Assembly: GCA_902802575.1 (NCBI GenBank)
Contig: CADCMN010000034.1
Span: 1 to 32,432 of the forward strand
Direction of reading: 5' to 3'
Origin: an uncultured Eubacteriales bacterium
GTDB lineage: Bacteria; Bacillota; Clostridia; Christensenellales; CAG-138
DNA length: 32,432 nucleotides
Below the pieces are notes generated by a model, which worked only from the letters and a program-made list of their open reading frames with translations, had not been told where the DNA came from and ran no database searches. Below are positions 1 through 8,014 of this stretch, one piece after another; the stretch's first letter is position 1, and each line of letters begins with the position of its first letter. A program made the position numbers and the translations under genes.

Positions 1-89
1 ATTTAACAGTTTTCCCGCTTTTAACGAAGCTCGGGGCTTCGGCTCGCTTATCCGGCCCTCACTATCCCCGTCGAAACCATTTCACCCCC
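1..89 (-). ncRNA. ssrA: tmRNA (ssrA), 5' part only
   Basis: Read on the minus strand, the sequence from 89 begins GGGGGTGAAATGG and continues with TTTCGACGGGG, the hallmark 5' acceptor and D-arm-like start of bacterial tmRNA. It lies directly downstream of smpB, the usual partner, whose product delivers tmRNA to stalled ribosomes. Only about 89 nt are in the window. The tag-peptide reading frame, the pseudoknots and the 3' CCA end lie beyond position 1, so the tag sequence cannot be read. Position 89 as the mature 5' end is inferred from the run of G that pairs with the 3' acceptor strand in known tmRNAs. Confidence 0.9.
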
Positions 90-99
90 ATGGGATAGT

Positions 100-570
100 C
101 TATCGCACTTTGTAGTCCTTCATGCGCCGATCCATCTCCCGATCCGCATCCCGGTCCGCGATGTCGTGGCGCTTATCGTACAGCTTCTTGCCCTTGGCCA
201 GAGCCAGTTCCACCTTCACCTTGCCGTCCTTGAAATAGACGGACAGAGGGATGAGGCTGTACCCGTCGGCCTGTTGCTTGCCGTAGAGCTTGGCGATCTC
301 CCGCTTGTGAGCGAGGAGCGTTCTCGTGCGGAAGGGATCATGGTTGAAGATGTTGCCCTGCTCATAGGGGCTGATATGCACGCCGATGAGTTGGAGCTGC
401 CCGTTCTTCACCATGGCATAGCCGTCCTTCAGATTCAGGGAACCCTTGCGGATAGACTTCACCTCGGTACCCGTCAGCGCGATGCCGCACTCCAGGGTAT
501 CTTCGATGAAATAGTCATGGCGGGCCTTCCGGTTGACGGCGGCCACTTTTATCCCCTTATGGACGGGCAT
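100..570 (-). CDS. smpB: SsrA-binding protein SmpB
   Basis: A 156-residue protein of usual SmpB length. It binds the tRNA-like part of tmRNA and brings it to the A site of stalled ribosomes for trans-translation. The N-terminal half carries the family pattern of an RNA-binding beta-barrel: KARHDYFI near residue 16, then [16 protein letters not shown] and the [10 protein letters not shown] stretch. The basic C-terminal tail, rich in DKR and RR, mimics the missing tRNA anticodon arm. The ATG at 570 is preceded by AAAGGAAG at proper spacing. It is the last protein gene before ssrA and follows secG across a short gap holding a terminator, so smpB-ssrA may depend on read-through or on a promoter inside the gap. 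Confidence 0.97.
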   Translation of the reverse strand: MPVHKGIKVAAVNRKARHDYFIEDTLECGIALTGTEVKSIRKGSLNLKDGYAMVKNGQLQLIGVHISPYEQGNIFNHDPFRTRTLLAHKREIAKLYGKQQADGYSLIPLSVYFKDGKVKVELALAKGKKLYDKRHDIADRDADREMDRRMKDYKVR

Positions 571-587
571 ATCTTCCTTTCACCTTT

Positions 588-627
588 CAAAATAAAAAGC
601 GGTACAACGATCTTCGCTGTACCGCTT
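588..627 (-). terminator. Rho-independent terminator after secG
   Basis: A 10-bp perfect stem (597-606 pairing with 618-627, AAGCGGTACA type) with an 11-nt loop is followed on the minus strand by a T-rich tract. It sits between secG and smpB, so it should end or attenuate the long upstream operon before smpB. Confidence 0.8.
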
Positions 628-641
628 CTCATACAGCTTTT

Positions 642-872
642 TTAATGGATGCACATGAGCACCAGCGCCAGCACAGCGATGATCCCGGCACAAACCAAAG
701 TGATCTTCTTCAGCTGAAGATCCTTCTTGGCCTCCCGACCCTTCACACCGAAAGTCTCGGTGTCGCTGCCATAGGCGGAGCCCAAACCGGCGGACTTGCT
801 CTTCTGCATCAGCACGGCCACGCACAGCACGACGGACACGAGAACAAGAACGATTTCAATAGCAAGACTCAT
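642..872 (-). CDS. secG: Preprotein translocase subunit SecG
   Basis: A 76-residue integral membrane protein of typical SecG size. It has two predicted hydrophobic helices (about residues 3-21 and 55-74) flanking a conserved cytoplasmic loop with VLMQKSKSAGLGSAYG, the family signature. SecG assists SecYEG-dependent export in the cytoplasmic membrane. The ATG at 872 is chosen over an upstream in-frame start because GGGAGGAAG lies just before it and the family starts with a hydrophobic helix. It follows gpmI on the same strand. A secG gene next to glycolytic genes is common in Firmicutes. Confidence 0.93.
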   Translation of the reverse strand: MSLAIEIVLVLVSVVLCVAVLMQKSKSAGLGSAYGSDTETFGVKGREAKKDLQLKKITLVCAGIIAVLALVLMCIH

Positions 873-962
873 ATTACTTCCTCCCAAATTGACTGCGGTT
901 GGTATTATACCACCTTGTTCCACGGTTTGCAAGGGTGATATTCAGCCCTTTTGGGCACTTTT

Positions 963-2507
963 TTACCCGATAAACAGGGTGGAACCGGTCATTTCCACAG
1001 GCTTAGCCAAGCCCAGCATATCGAGAAGGGTGGGCGCAAGGTCGCTGAGACGACCGCCGTCACGAAGCTGCACGTCCTTTTCTGCTGCATCCACGTACAC
1101 GCAGGGCACGGGGTTGGTGGTATGGGCGGTGAAGGGCGCGTTCTCGGCATAGTCCCACATGTACTCACAGTTGCCGTGATCCGCCGTGATGATGCAGCGG
1201 CCGCCGCTCTTGAGGATGGCGGTGACCACCTTGTCGAGACACTCGTCCACCGCGTGGACCGCCTTCACGGCCGCCTCCATGACGCCGGTGTGGCCCACCA
1301 TGTCGGGATTGGCGAAGTTCAGGATCATCACGTCGTACTTGCCGCTCTCGATCCGCTTCACCACTTCTTCGGCCACCAGGTACGCGCTCATCTCCGGCTG
1401 CAAGTCGTAGGTAGGCACCTTGGGGGACGGGATCAGACACCGATCCTCCAAAGGATTGGGCGCCTCCACGCCGCCGTTGAAGAAGAAGGTCACGTGGGCG
1501 TACTTCTCCGTCTCCGCGATCCTTAGCTGGGTCTTGCCATTGGCCGCCAGATACTGCCCCAGGGTGTTGTTCAGGGTCTGAGGCTTGAACGCCACGGTGA
1601 GCTTATCCTCAAAGGTCTTGTCGTACTGGGTCATGGACACGTAGGTCAACGGGAAGTACCCGTTCCGACGCTCGAACCCGTCGAAATCCTCGAAGATGAA
1701 GGCCCGCGTCAGCTCCCGCGCCCGGTCGGGCCGGAAGTTGAAGAAGATGACGCTGTCGTTGGCTTTCACGGTGGCCACGGGATGGCCGTCCTCCACGATG
1801 ACCGTGGGCTTGACGAACTCGTCCGCGTCGCCGCGGTCGTAGCTCAGCTGCATGGCGTCGTGGCCCGTGGGGGCGGTGAAGCCCTCCCCGTAGGTCAGCG
1901 CGGCATAGGCCTGCTGGACCCGCTCGAAGCGGTTGTCCCGGTCCATGGCGTAATAGCGGCCGGAGACTGTGGCGATCTTGCCCACGCCGATCTCGGCGAG
2001 CTTTGCCTCGAGGGTCTCCAAGTACCCCTTGCCGCTCTTGGGCGGGGTGTCCCGGCCGTCCATAAAGCAGTGGACGAATACCTTGGAAAGGCCGTTCCGC
2101 TTGGCCAGCTCCACCAGGGCGTAGAGATGCTCCAGGTGGCTGTGGACGCCGCCGTCGGAGCAGAGGCCGAACAGATGCAGGGCGGAATCATGGGCCTTGC
2201 AGTTCTCCACGGCCTTCAGGAACGCCGGGTTCTCGAAGAAATCCCCATCCTCGATGGCCTTGGTGATCCGGGTCAGCTCCTGGTACACGATGCGGCCCGC
2301 GCCGATGTTTAGGTGGCCCACCTCGCTGTTGCCCATCTGGCCCCGGGGCAGGCCCACGTCCATGCCGCTGGCCCACAGCAGGGTGTGGGGGCAGGTGTTC
2401 CACAGGTGCATGAAGTGGACGGCGCCGTCGGTCAAAATGGCGTTATACTCCTTCTCCTCCCGGTAGCCGAAGCCGTCCAGGATGATCAATGCGGTCATGG
2501 GCTTCAT
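963..2507 (-). CDS. gpmI: 2,3-bisphosphoglycerate-independent phosphoglycerate mutase
   Basis: A 514-residue enzyme of normal family length that interconverts 3- and 2-phosphoglycerate in glycolysis using two metal ions (usually manganese). Visible signatures are the N-terminal metal-binding LDGFG (Asp11), GLPRGQMGNSEVGH with the phosphorylated Ser61, HCFMDGRDTPP in the transferase domain, and C-terminal TADHGNCE. The start codon overlaps the tpiA stop by one base (TGATG), indicating translational coupling. A second in-frame ATG three codons on is possible but less likely given the coupling. It sits fourth in the run coiled-coil, pgk, tpiA, gpmI, secG. No gap or eno gene is present in the window. 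Confidence 0.97.
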   Translation of the reverse strand: MKPMTALIILDGFGYREEKEYNAILTDGAVHFMHLWNTCPHTLLWASGMDVGLPRGQMGNSEVGHLNIGAGRIVYQELTRITKAIEDGDFFENPAFLKAVENCKAHDSALHLFGLCSDGGVHSHLEHLYALVELAKRNGLSKVFVHCFMDGRDTPPKSGKGYLETLEAKLAEIGVGKIATVSGRYYAMDRDNRFERVQQAYAALTYGEGFTAPTGHDAMQLSYDRGDADEFVKPTVIVEDGHPVATVKANDSVIFFNFRPDRARELTRAFIFEDFDGFERRNGYFPLTYVSMTQYDKTFEDKLTVAFKPQTLNNTLGQYLAANGKTQLRIAETEKYAHVTFFFNGGVEAPNPLEDRCLIPSPKVPTYDLQPEMSAYLVAEEVVKRIESGKYDVMILNFANPDMVGHTGVMEAAVKAVHAVDECLDKVVTAILKSGGRCIITADHGNCEYMWDYAENAPFTAHTTNPVPCVYVDAAEKDVQLRDGGRLSDLAPTLLDMLGLAKPVEMTGSTLFIG

Positions 2508-3253
2508 CAGTAGTTCACCACGCCCGCGAAATCCACAGCCTTCAGGGAAGCGCCGCCGATGAGGCCGCCGTCGATCTCGGGCATGCTCATAAGCTCGCTG
2601 GCGTTGGAGGGCTTCATGGAGCCGCCGTACTGGATGCGCACCTGCTGAGCGACCTCCTCGCCGTAGATGCCGGCGATGGTCCGACGGACCACGGCGATGG
2701 TGGCGTTAGCGTCCTCTTTGGTGGCGGTCTTGCCGGTGCCGATGGCCCAGATGGGCTCATAGGCGACGACGACCTTCACGGCGTCCTCCGCGGGGATGCC
2801 CGCAAAGGCGGCGGCGGTCTGGCCGCTGACGAAGGTCTCGGTCACGCCGGCTTCCCGCTGCTCCAGGGTCTCGCCCACGCAGATGATGGGCGTGATGCCG
2901 TTGGCGAGAGCCGCCTTGGCCCGCTTGTTCACGCCCTCGTCGGTCTCACCGAAGTAGGCGCGGCGCTCGCTGTGGCCGATGATGGCGTATTCCACGCCGA
3001 AAGCCTTCAGCATGCTGGGCGAGATCTCGCCGGTGTAGGCGCCGCTCTCGGCCCAATGGATGTTCTGGCAGCCCAGATGGATGTTGGTGCTTTCGATGAG
3101 CTTATGCACGGGGCACAGGTCCACGAAGGGCGGGCACACGACCACGTCGCATTTGGCATCCTTGACCAAGGGGATGAGGTCGGTCACCAGGGCCTTGGCT
3201 TCCTCGGGGGTCTTGTTCATCTTCCAGTTGCCGGCAATGATGGGTTTACGCAT
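2507..3253 (-). CDS. tpiA: Triosephosphate isomerase
   Basis: A 248-residue TIM-barrel enzyme that interconverts dihydroxyacetone phosphate and glyceraldehyde 3-phosphate. The catalytic set is complete: Asn9 and Lys11 in GNWKMNK, His94 in IIGHSERR, and Glu166 in [11 protein letters not shown], which also opens flexible loop 6. The phosphate-binding [10 protein letters not shown] and GLIGGASL segments follow. GAGAGG precedes the ATG. It lies 18 nt after pgk and overlaps gpmI by one base, so the three glycolytic genes are almost certainly co-transcribed and co-translated. Confidence 0.98.
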   Translation of the reverse strand: MRKPIIAGNWKMNKTPEEAKALVTDLIPLVKDAKCDVVVCPPFVDLCPVHKLIESTNIHLGCQNIHWAESGAYTGEISPSMLKAFGVEYAIIGHSERRAYFGETDEGVNKRAKAALANGITPIICVGETLEQREAGVTETFVSGQTAAAFAGIPAEDAVKVVVAYEPIWAIGTGKTATKEDANATIAVVRRTIAGIYGEEVAQQVRIQYGGSMKPSNASELMSMPEIDGGLIGGASLKAVDFAGVVNY

Positions 3254-3271
3254 AGTTTTATACCTCTCTGT

Positions 3272-4459
3272 TTATTTATCGTTGAGAACGGCCACGCCGG
3301 GCAATACCTTGCCCTCCAGGAACTCCAGGGAGGCGCCGCCGCCGGTGGAGATGTGGGTCATCTTCTTGGCATAGCCCAGCTTCTTCACGGCGGAAGCGGA
3401 GTCGCCGCCGCCGATGATGGTGGTGCCTTCACACTGGGCGCAGGCTTCCGCCACGGCAGAGGTGCCCTTGGCGAAGTTGGGGAACTCGAACACGCCCATG
3501 GGGCCGTTCCAGATGACGGTCTTGGCGGCCTTGATGACCTCGGCGTACTTGGCGCGGGTCTCTTCGCCGATGTCCATGCCCATCCAGCCGGCGGGAATGG
3601 CGTTGGCCGGAACGGTCTTATACTCGGCGTCCGCGGCAAATTCAGGAGCCACCACGGTGTCCACGGGCAGCATCAGATCGACGCCCCGGGCCTTGGCGTC
3701 CGCCATGAGCTCGTTGGCCAGGTCGATGCTCTTCTCATCCAGCAGGGAATTGCCGATCTCGTAGCCCATGGCCTTGTAGAACGTGTAGGCCATGCCGCCG
3801 CCGATCAGCAGGGTATCGCACTTCTCCAGCAGATTCTTGATGACGCCGATCTTGTCGGAGACCTTGGCGCCGCCCAGGATGGCCACGAAGGGCCGCTGGG
3901 GGTTGTTGAGGGCTTCGCCCATGATGCCCAGCTCCTTGCCGATCAGGAACCCGGCCACGGCGGGAAGGTAGGCCGCCACGCCGGCGGTGGAGGCATGGGC
4001 CCGATGGACGGTGCCGAAGGCGTCGGACACGAAGATGTCCGCCAGGTTCGCCAGTTTCCGGGAGAACTCGGGGTCGTTGGCTTCCTCTTCCTTCTGGAAG
4101 CGGGTGTTCTCCAGCAGCACGATCTCGCCGTTCTTCATGTCAGCCACGCACTTTTGGGCACTCTCCCCCACGGTGTCGGAGGCGAACTGGACCCGCACCT
4201 CAGGCAGCAGCTCCTGCAGACGCGCCGCCACGGGGGCCAGCGTGTACTTCATGTCCACCTTGCCCTTGGGACGACCCAAGTGGGAGCAAAGGATCACCTT
4301 GGCCTCATGGTCCAGCAGATACCGAACGGTAGGCATGGCGGCCACGATGCGCTTGTCGTCCGCCACCTTCATATCCTCGGTGAGGGGCACGTTGAAGTCC
4401 ACCCGGCACAGTACGCGCTTACCAGCGACCTGAATGTCTTCCACAGTCTTTTTTGCCAT
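3272..4459 (-). CDS. pgk: Phosphoglycerate kinase
   Basis: A 395-residue cytosolic kinase, normal length, which makes ATP from 1,3-bisphosphoglycerate. Seen are the N-domain substrate site VDFNVPL (Asp21, Asn23), HLGRPKG at 60-66, and ENTRF near 117-121. The C-terminal nucleotide domain has GGAKVSDK (196-203), the NGPMGVFE block (318-325) and the GGGDSASAV and STGGGASLE turns (350-379). The ATG at 4459 is chosen over an in-frame ATG 21 nt upstream because AGGAGGAAC sits at ideal distance from it and family proteins begin close to this point. It follows the coiled-coil gene after a 51-nt gap with no clear terminator. Confidence 0.98.
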   Translation of the reverse strand: MAKKTVEDIQVAGKRVLCRVDFNVPLTEDMKVADDKRIVAAMPTVRYLLDHEAKVILCSHLGRPKGKVDMKYTLAPVAARLQELLPEVRVQFASDTVGESAQKCVADMKNGEIVLLENTRFQKEEEANDPEFSRKLANLADIFVSDAFGTVHRAHASTAGVAAYLPAVAGFLIGKELGIMGEALNNPQRPFVAILGGAKVSDKIGVIKNLLEKCDTLLIGGGMAYTFYKAMGYEIGNSLLDEKSIDLANELMADAKARGVDLMLPVDTVVAPEFAADAEYKTVPANAIPAGWMGMDIGEETRAKYAEVIKAAKTVIWNGPMGVFEFPNFAKGTSAVAEACAQCEGTTIIGGGDSASAVKKLGYAKKMTHISTGGGASLEFLEGKVLPGVAVLNDK

Positions 4460-4510
4460 AGTATTGTTCCTCCTATTCAACTCTGTATCATAAGCGGGTA
4501 TAGGCCCGCA

Positions 4511-5359
4511 TTATTCCGCCTGATCCGCAAGCGAATCCTTGAGAGCGACCGTTTGAGCGATGAGCTCGTCCGTGTCGATGGTCCCGGCGTCCTCCGAGAC
4601 GATGTCGGACACCTTCAGCACAGGGCCTTCCTCCGCCGCAAATTCGGGGACGGCCTTTGGGGCGATATCCTCCTCGGGGCCAGAAGACGACTCCGGCGCC
4701 TTCTCCTCCCCTTCCTCCGGCACGCTGGTCCGATCGGGAATGTCCTCGCGCGGCAAATACCGATTCTGAATGGAATAGATGTTGCGCATGAGCTGGGCCG
4801 GGTCTCCTTCGGGATCGGGCAGGGGCTCCGCCTTCTGATCGAGGGCTTCGTCCAGCTGCGGCACCTCCGCAAACAACTCCGGCAGAGCGGTGGTGAGCCG
4901 GGAATAATAGTCGGAGATCCGTTTGACATTCTCCTCCGCCTGCCGGGCCTGCTCCTTCATGGCCTCGTTAAACTGATTGAGAAGCTGTACATAGGCGCTG
5001 ACAGCGTCGTCGGTCTTTTTGATCCTCTGTTCGCTGGACTGCTCGGCTTCTTTGATGATGTCCCGCGATTTCTCATAGGCAGACTGTACCACAGCCTCGC
5101 CCTTCTTCTGAGAGAGGATAAACTCCCGCTGAGCGGCATCATGAATATCGTCCGACTCCTTCTGCGCATCGAGCACGATCCGGTTGGCGGTTTCGGCAGC
5201 GTCCGTAAGCGCCCGGGAAATGGCGAATTCCCGCTGCTGATAGGCTTCCAGCTGCGCTTTGACCGCGTCCAACTGCTGCTGTTGCGACAGCAGCTTTTCG
5301 TTCAGCTCGGCGATGGTCTGTTTTTGCGATTCGATGAGTTTCTTCTTTTTATTGAACAT
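4511..5359 (-). CDS. Coiled-coil protein, DivIVA-like, unknown function
   Basis: A 282-residue protein with no signal peptide or membrane segment. Residues 1-45 form a Lys/Gln/Glu/Leu-rich coiled coil. Residues 46-160 are a second long helix in which the pattern ALTDAAETANRIVLDAQKES resembles the second coil of DivIVA/GpsB-type proteins. The last 120 residues are acidic and low in complexity. DivIVA-like proteins mark curved membrane or septa, but the N-terminal lipid-binding segment of true DivIVA is not recognisable here, so the function is open. Its start lies 6 nt after the ruvB stop and its ribosome binding site (TTGGAGG) is inside the last ruvB codons, so it is coupled to ruvB and precedes pgk. 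Confidence 0.75.
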   Translation of the reverse strand: MFNKKKKLIESQKQTIAELNEKLLSQQQQLDAVKAQLEAYQQREFAISRALTDAAETANRIVLDAQKESDDIHDAAQREFILSQKKGEAVVQSAYEKSRDIIKEAEQSSEQRIKKTDDAVSAYVQLLNQFNEAMKEQARQAEENVKRISDYYSRLTTALPELFAEVPQLDEALDQKAEPLPDPEGDPAQLMRNIYSIQNRYLPREDIPDRTSVPEEGEEKAPESSSGPEEDIAPKAVPEFAAEEGPVLKVSDIVSEDAGTIDTDELIAQTVALKDSLADQAE

Positions 5360-5365
5360 GGGTAA

Positions 5366-6406
5366 TCATACCTCCAATTTCAGCTGTTGGGGCGAGGGCG
5401 TCGAGTCCGGCACAGGATAGTCCAAATGGATATAGGCGTTCGGCAATACGATACGGCCCCGGTTGGTCCTGGCCAGGAAGCCGAGCTTGAGAAGATAGGG
5501 CTCGTACACATCTTCAATGGTGCCTGCATCCTCTCCCGTGTAGGCGGCGATGGTGTCGAGGCCAACGGGCCCGCCCTTAAAGATGGTTATCATGGCCATG
5601 AGCATGCGGCGATCCACCGCGTCAAGGCCCAGCTCATCGATAGCCAGCATGTTGAGACCCTTTTGCGCTGTCGTAAGATCCACGGACCCGGTCCCCTTCA
5701 CCTGTGCGTAATCCCGGACCCGGCGCAGCAGGCGATTGGCGATACGGGGCGTGCCCCGGGAGCGGGAGGCAATCTCCAAAGCCCCCTCATCGTCGATCTC
5801 TATGCCCAGGATCTGAGCGCTGCGAACGATGATCTCCTTGAGCTGTTCGGGAGAATAGAGCTGCAGCTGTTCCTTGATGCCGAACCGGTCCCGAAGGGGG
5901 GAACTGAGCATGCCCAGGCGCGTGGTGGCGCCGATCAAGGTGAACTTGGGAAGATCCAGGCGGATGCTTCGGGCGCCGGGGCCTTTGCCGATGACGATAT
6001 CCAGGGCGTAATCCTCCATGGCGGGATAGAGCACCTCCTCCACCGCCGGGTTCAGACGATGGATCTCGTCGATAAAGAGCACATCTCCGGGGGCAAGGTT
6101 GGTCAATATGGCGGCCAGATCTCCCGCATGGCTGATGGCCGGGCCGCTGGTGACCCGCAGATTCACGCCCATCTCGTTGGCGATGATCCCGGCCAGCGTG
6201 GTCTTGCCGAGGCCCGGCGGTCCGTAGAGAAGGGCGTGGTCCAGGGATTCGCCGCGGGACTTGGCCGCAGAGATATAGATCGATATATGCTCCTTCGCCT
6301 CATCCTGCCCGATGTACTCGTTCAGAAATTTGGGACGCAGGCTGTAATCGTTTTTGATGTCCTCCTCCCGCATGGAGGAGGTGATGATCCTGTCGTCTGC
6401 TTTCAT
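5366..6406 (-). CDS. ruvB: Holliday junction branch migration ATPase RuvB
   Basis: A 346-residue AAA+ motor that drives branch migration of Holliday junctions together with RuvA during recombination and repair. Walker A is GPPGLGKT at 62-69, Walker B is LFIDE at 110-114 with the HRL extension, sensor 1 is in TLIGATTR, the arginine finger region is SPLRDRFG, and the C-terminal winged helix includes the [12 protein letters not shown] stretch. Length is normal. It follows ruvA after 9 nt and is followed by a coupled coiled-coil gene. Confidence 0.98.
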   Translation of the reverse strand: MKADDRIITSSMREEDIKNDYSLRPKFLNEYIGQDEAKEHISIYISAAKSRGESLDHALLYGPPGLGKTTLAGIIANEMGVNLRVTSGPAISHAGDLAAILTNLAPGDVLFIDEIHRLNPAVEEVLYPAMEDYALDIVIGKGPGARSIRLDLPKFTLIGATTRLGMLSSPLRDRFGIKEQLQLYSPEQLKEIIVRSAQILGIEIDDEGALEIASRSRGTPRIANRLLRRVRDYAQVKGTGSVDLTTAQKGLNMLAIDELGLDAVDRRMLMAMITIFKGGPVGLDTIAAYTGEDAGTIEDVYEPYLLKLGFLARTNRGRIVLPNAYIHLDYPVPDSTPSPQQLKLEV

Positions 6407-6415
6407 ACTTCCTCA

Positions 6416-7009
6416 CTATCGCGCCAGCTTGCGCAGGGCCTTGGTGATGAGTTCTTCCACGTTTCGCGCCTCTTCCACGGCGGTGACGGCCCGAGAGGCG
6501 GTGAGCCCGTCATACCCCAGAGAAACCAGCGCCTGAACGGCCTCAGAACGGATATTCTCGGCCACGTTGGTCATAGCGGGCTGGCCGGGTTTACCCAGGG
6601 GGACAGCCGTGTCCTTGACCTGCTCCTTCAGCTCCAGGATGACCCGCTGGGCCATCTTGCGGCCCATACCCTGGACGGGATCAAAGGCGGCCGGGTTGTC
6701 CGTGACGACCGCTGAGATCACATCCGCCGGCTCCATCACGGACAGCACGCTGACGGCCAGCTTGGGCCCCACCCGGGAGATGCCGATGAGCCGGCGGAAC
6801 ATTTCCCGCTCCTCCTCGGTGTAAAAACCGTACAGGGCCTGAACCCCTTCCGCCAGATGCAGATGGGTGTACAGCCGCGCTTCCTCCCCCAGAATGAGCT
6901 TGTCCAGGGTTTTTCTTCCGGCAAAAAGTTCATACCCCACGCCGGCAGCTTCCAGCACGGCGCGATCCGAAGCAATATCCGAAACGATCCCGCGAATGTA
7001 GGCGTACAT
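6416..7009 (-). CDS. ruvA: Holliday junction DNA-binding protein RuvA
   Basis: A 197-residue protein, normal length, that forms the tetramer holding four-way junctions for RuvB. It starts MYAYIRGIV with the N-terminal OB fold, has the helix-hairpin-helix segments RLIGISRVGPKLAVSVLS and FDPVQGMGRKMAQRVI in the middle, and ends in the RuvB-binding helical domain (ALVSLGYDGLTASRAV). An in-frame extension upstream is rejected because CAGGAGGGACC sits directly before the ATG at 7009 and family proteins start here. It lies 11 nt after the end of ruvC. Confidence 0.97.
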   Translation of the reverse strand: MYAYIRGIVSDIASDRAVLEAAGVGYELFAGRKTLDKLILGEEARLYTHLHLAEGVQALYGFYTEEEREMFRRLIGISRVGPKLAVSVLSVMEPADVISAVVTDNPAAFDPVQGMGRKMAQRVILELKEQVKDTAVPLGKPGQPAMTNVAENIRSEAVQALVSLGYDGLTASRAVTAVEEARNVEELITKALRKLAR

Positions 7010-7020
7010 GGTCCCTCCTG

Positions 7021-7489
7021 TTATCGTATGCGGTATTCTTCCGCGGCGGGTCTTGCCGTGGAGCTGTGGCACAGGGCCGCCGCCAGCGCGTCCGCTGCAT
7101 CGTCCGGTTTAGGCACGGAGGAAAGGTTCAGCAGGAGCTTCACCATATGCTGCACCTGGTTCTTGTCCGCGTGACCGTTGGCCGTGACCGCCAGCTTGAT
7201 CTGCATGGGCGTGTATTCATAGAGAGGCAAGCCCTTTTGCTGGGCGGCCAAAATGGCCACGCCCCGACCGGCGCCCACGGAGATGGCCGTGGTGATGTTG
7301 TGATAGAAGAACAGCTCTTCAAACACCGCACAATCGGGTCGATACATCTCCACCAGCTGAGAAGGGAAAGGGGACGCCGGCCTTGGTCTCCACCACGCCG
7401 TAATCTACGGCTGTGGCGGTGCGCCCATCGGAGTCGATGACCCCATACCCCAGCAGCGCATATCCGGGGTCGATCCCTAAAATCCGCAT
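7021..7489 (-). pseudogene. ruvC: RuvC Holliday junction resolvase, disrupted by deletion and frameshift
   Basis: The gene starts at ATG 7489 after AAGGAAGG and encodes MRILGIDPGYALLGYGV with catalytic Asp7. It reads to about [10 protein letters not shown] and then goes out of frame near 7356-7370, ending at a TGA at 7319-7321 after 56 residues. A second frame carries the rest: [18 protein letters not shown] with the catalytic Glu, the GRGVAI and [10 protein letters not shown] stretches, and the final DDAADAL acidic pair. Compared with the E. coli protein about ten residues are also missing between the two parts, so the lesion looks like a deletion of about 30 nt that is not a multiple of three. 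All four catalytic acids survive, split over two frames. It may be a real mutation or an assembly error. It heads the ruvCAB-glycolysis transcript. Confidence 0.8.
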
Positions 7490-7511
7490 ATAGACCTTCC
7501 TTTCATATTCC

Positions 7512-7541
7512 GTTATAGTATATCATGTAACCTCATGTCAA
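7512..7541 (-). promoter_or_regulatory. Promoter for the ruvC-to-secG operon
   Basis: On the minus strand TTGACA (7541-7536) is separated by 18 nt from TATAAC (7517-7512), with ruvC starting about 23 nt further on. It is the only clear sigma-A-like promoter seen upstream of the nine-gene run. Confidence 0.7.
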
Positions 7542-7561
7542 ACAAGATATAATTCTATGAT

Positions 7562-7927
7562 TTACATACGGAAGCAGGCTTCCACATATTCAATAATGGT
7601 ATACGCAGGCGCGATGAGCAAAAAGCGATACAGTCCGTAGGAAAAGCTGGGCGGTTCCACGATCGACCGCAGGGGCCTTCGTTCCCCGGTTGGGTATGTC
7701 AACTGCGCCAAAATGAGCAGGGCCAATCGCAGCGTCATCAGCAGCAGCGCGCCGACGACGCACAGCATGGCCCGGCTTGTATCCGAATAGCGCAGCACGA
7801 TTCGCCGCAGCAGCAGCATGCCCGTCCCGCCCCACAGGGCCGTAGATAGGCGGCCGGCGCCCTTCCAGAATATCTCGGAAGTCAAGGACAGAATGGCTCC
7901 CACGATGAAAACAGCGATTCGACTCAT
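7562..7927 (-). CDS. Small multi-pass membrane protein, unknown
   Basis: A 121-residue, strongly hydrophobic protein with about four possible membrane helices: near residues 4-20, 28-45, 53-78 and 97-115. It contains many Arg residues between helices and no motif I recognise. The N-terminal pattern GAILSLTSEIFWKGAGR and the aromatic-rich tail recall small membrane proteins of Clostridia, but I cannot assign a family. The ATG at 7927 has only a weak GGCAGG upstream. It lies between the terminator of the lamin-tail lipoprotein gene and the ruvC promoter and is probably a single gene. The frame is kept over its full length, which supports coding. Confidence 0.55.
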   Translation of the reverse strand: MSRIAVFIVGAILSLTSEIFWKGAGRLSTALWGGTGMLLLRRIVLRYSDTSRAMLCVVGALLLMTLRLALLILAQLTYPTGERRPLRSIVEPPSFSYGLYRFLLIAPAYTIIEYVEACFRM

Positions 7928-7971
7928 GAGATCAGCCTGCCCCGTTTTCGGCTGTTTCTTTCCCGCCGATC

Positions 7972-8000
7972 AAAAAAAGCCCGAAGAGAGCTTCGGGCTT
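7972..8000 (-). terminator. Terminator of the lamin-tail lipoprotein gene
   Basis: A perfect 10-bp stem AAGCCCGAAG (7977-7986 with 7991-8000), a 4-nt loop and seven T on the minus strand, 15 nt past the stop codon at 8015. Confidence 0.9.
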
Positions 8001-8014
8001 AGGTTTTCTTTGGG

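Noticed and set aside
2489..5365. A 958-codon open frame on the plus strand
   Set aside because: It is antisense to tpiA, pgk and the coiled-coil gene, which carry full family motifs. Its His/Gly/Leu-rich, repeat-like composition is an artefact of G+C-rich codon use on the other strand.
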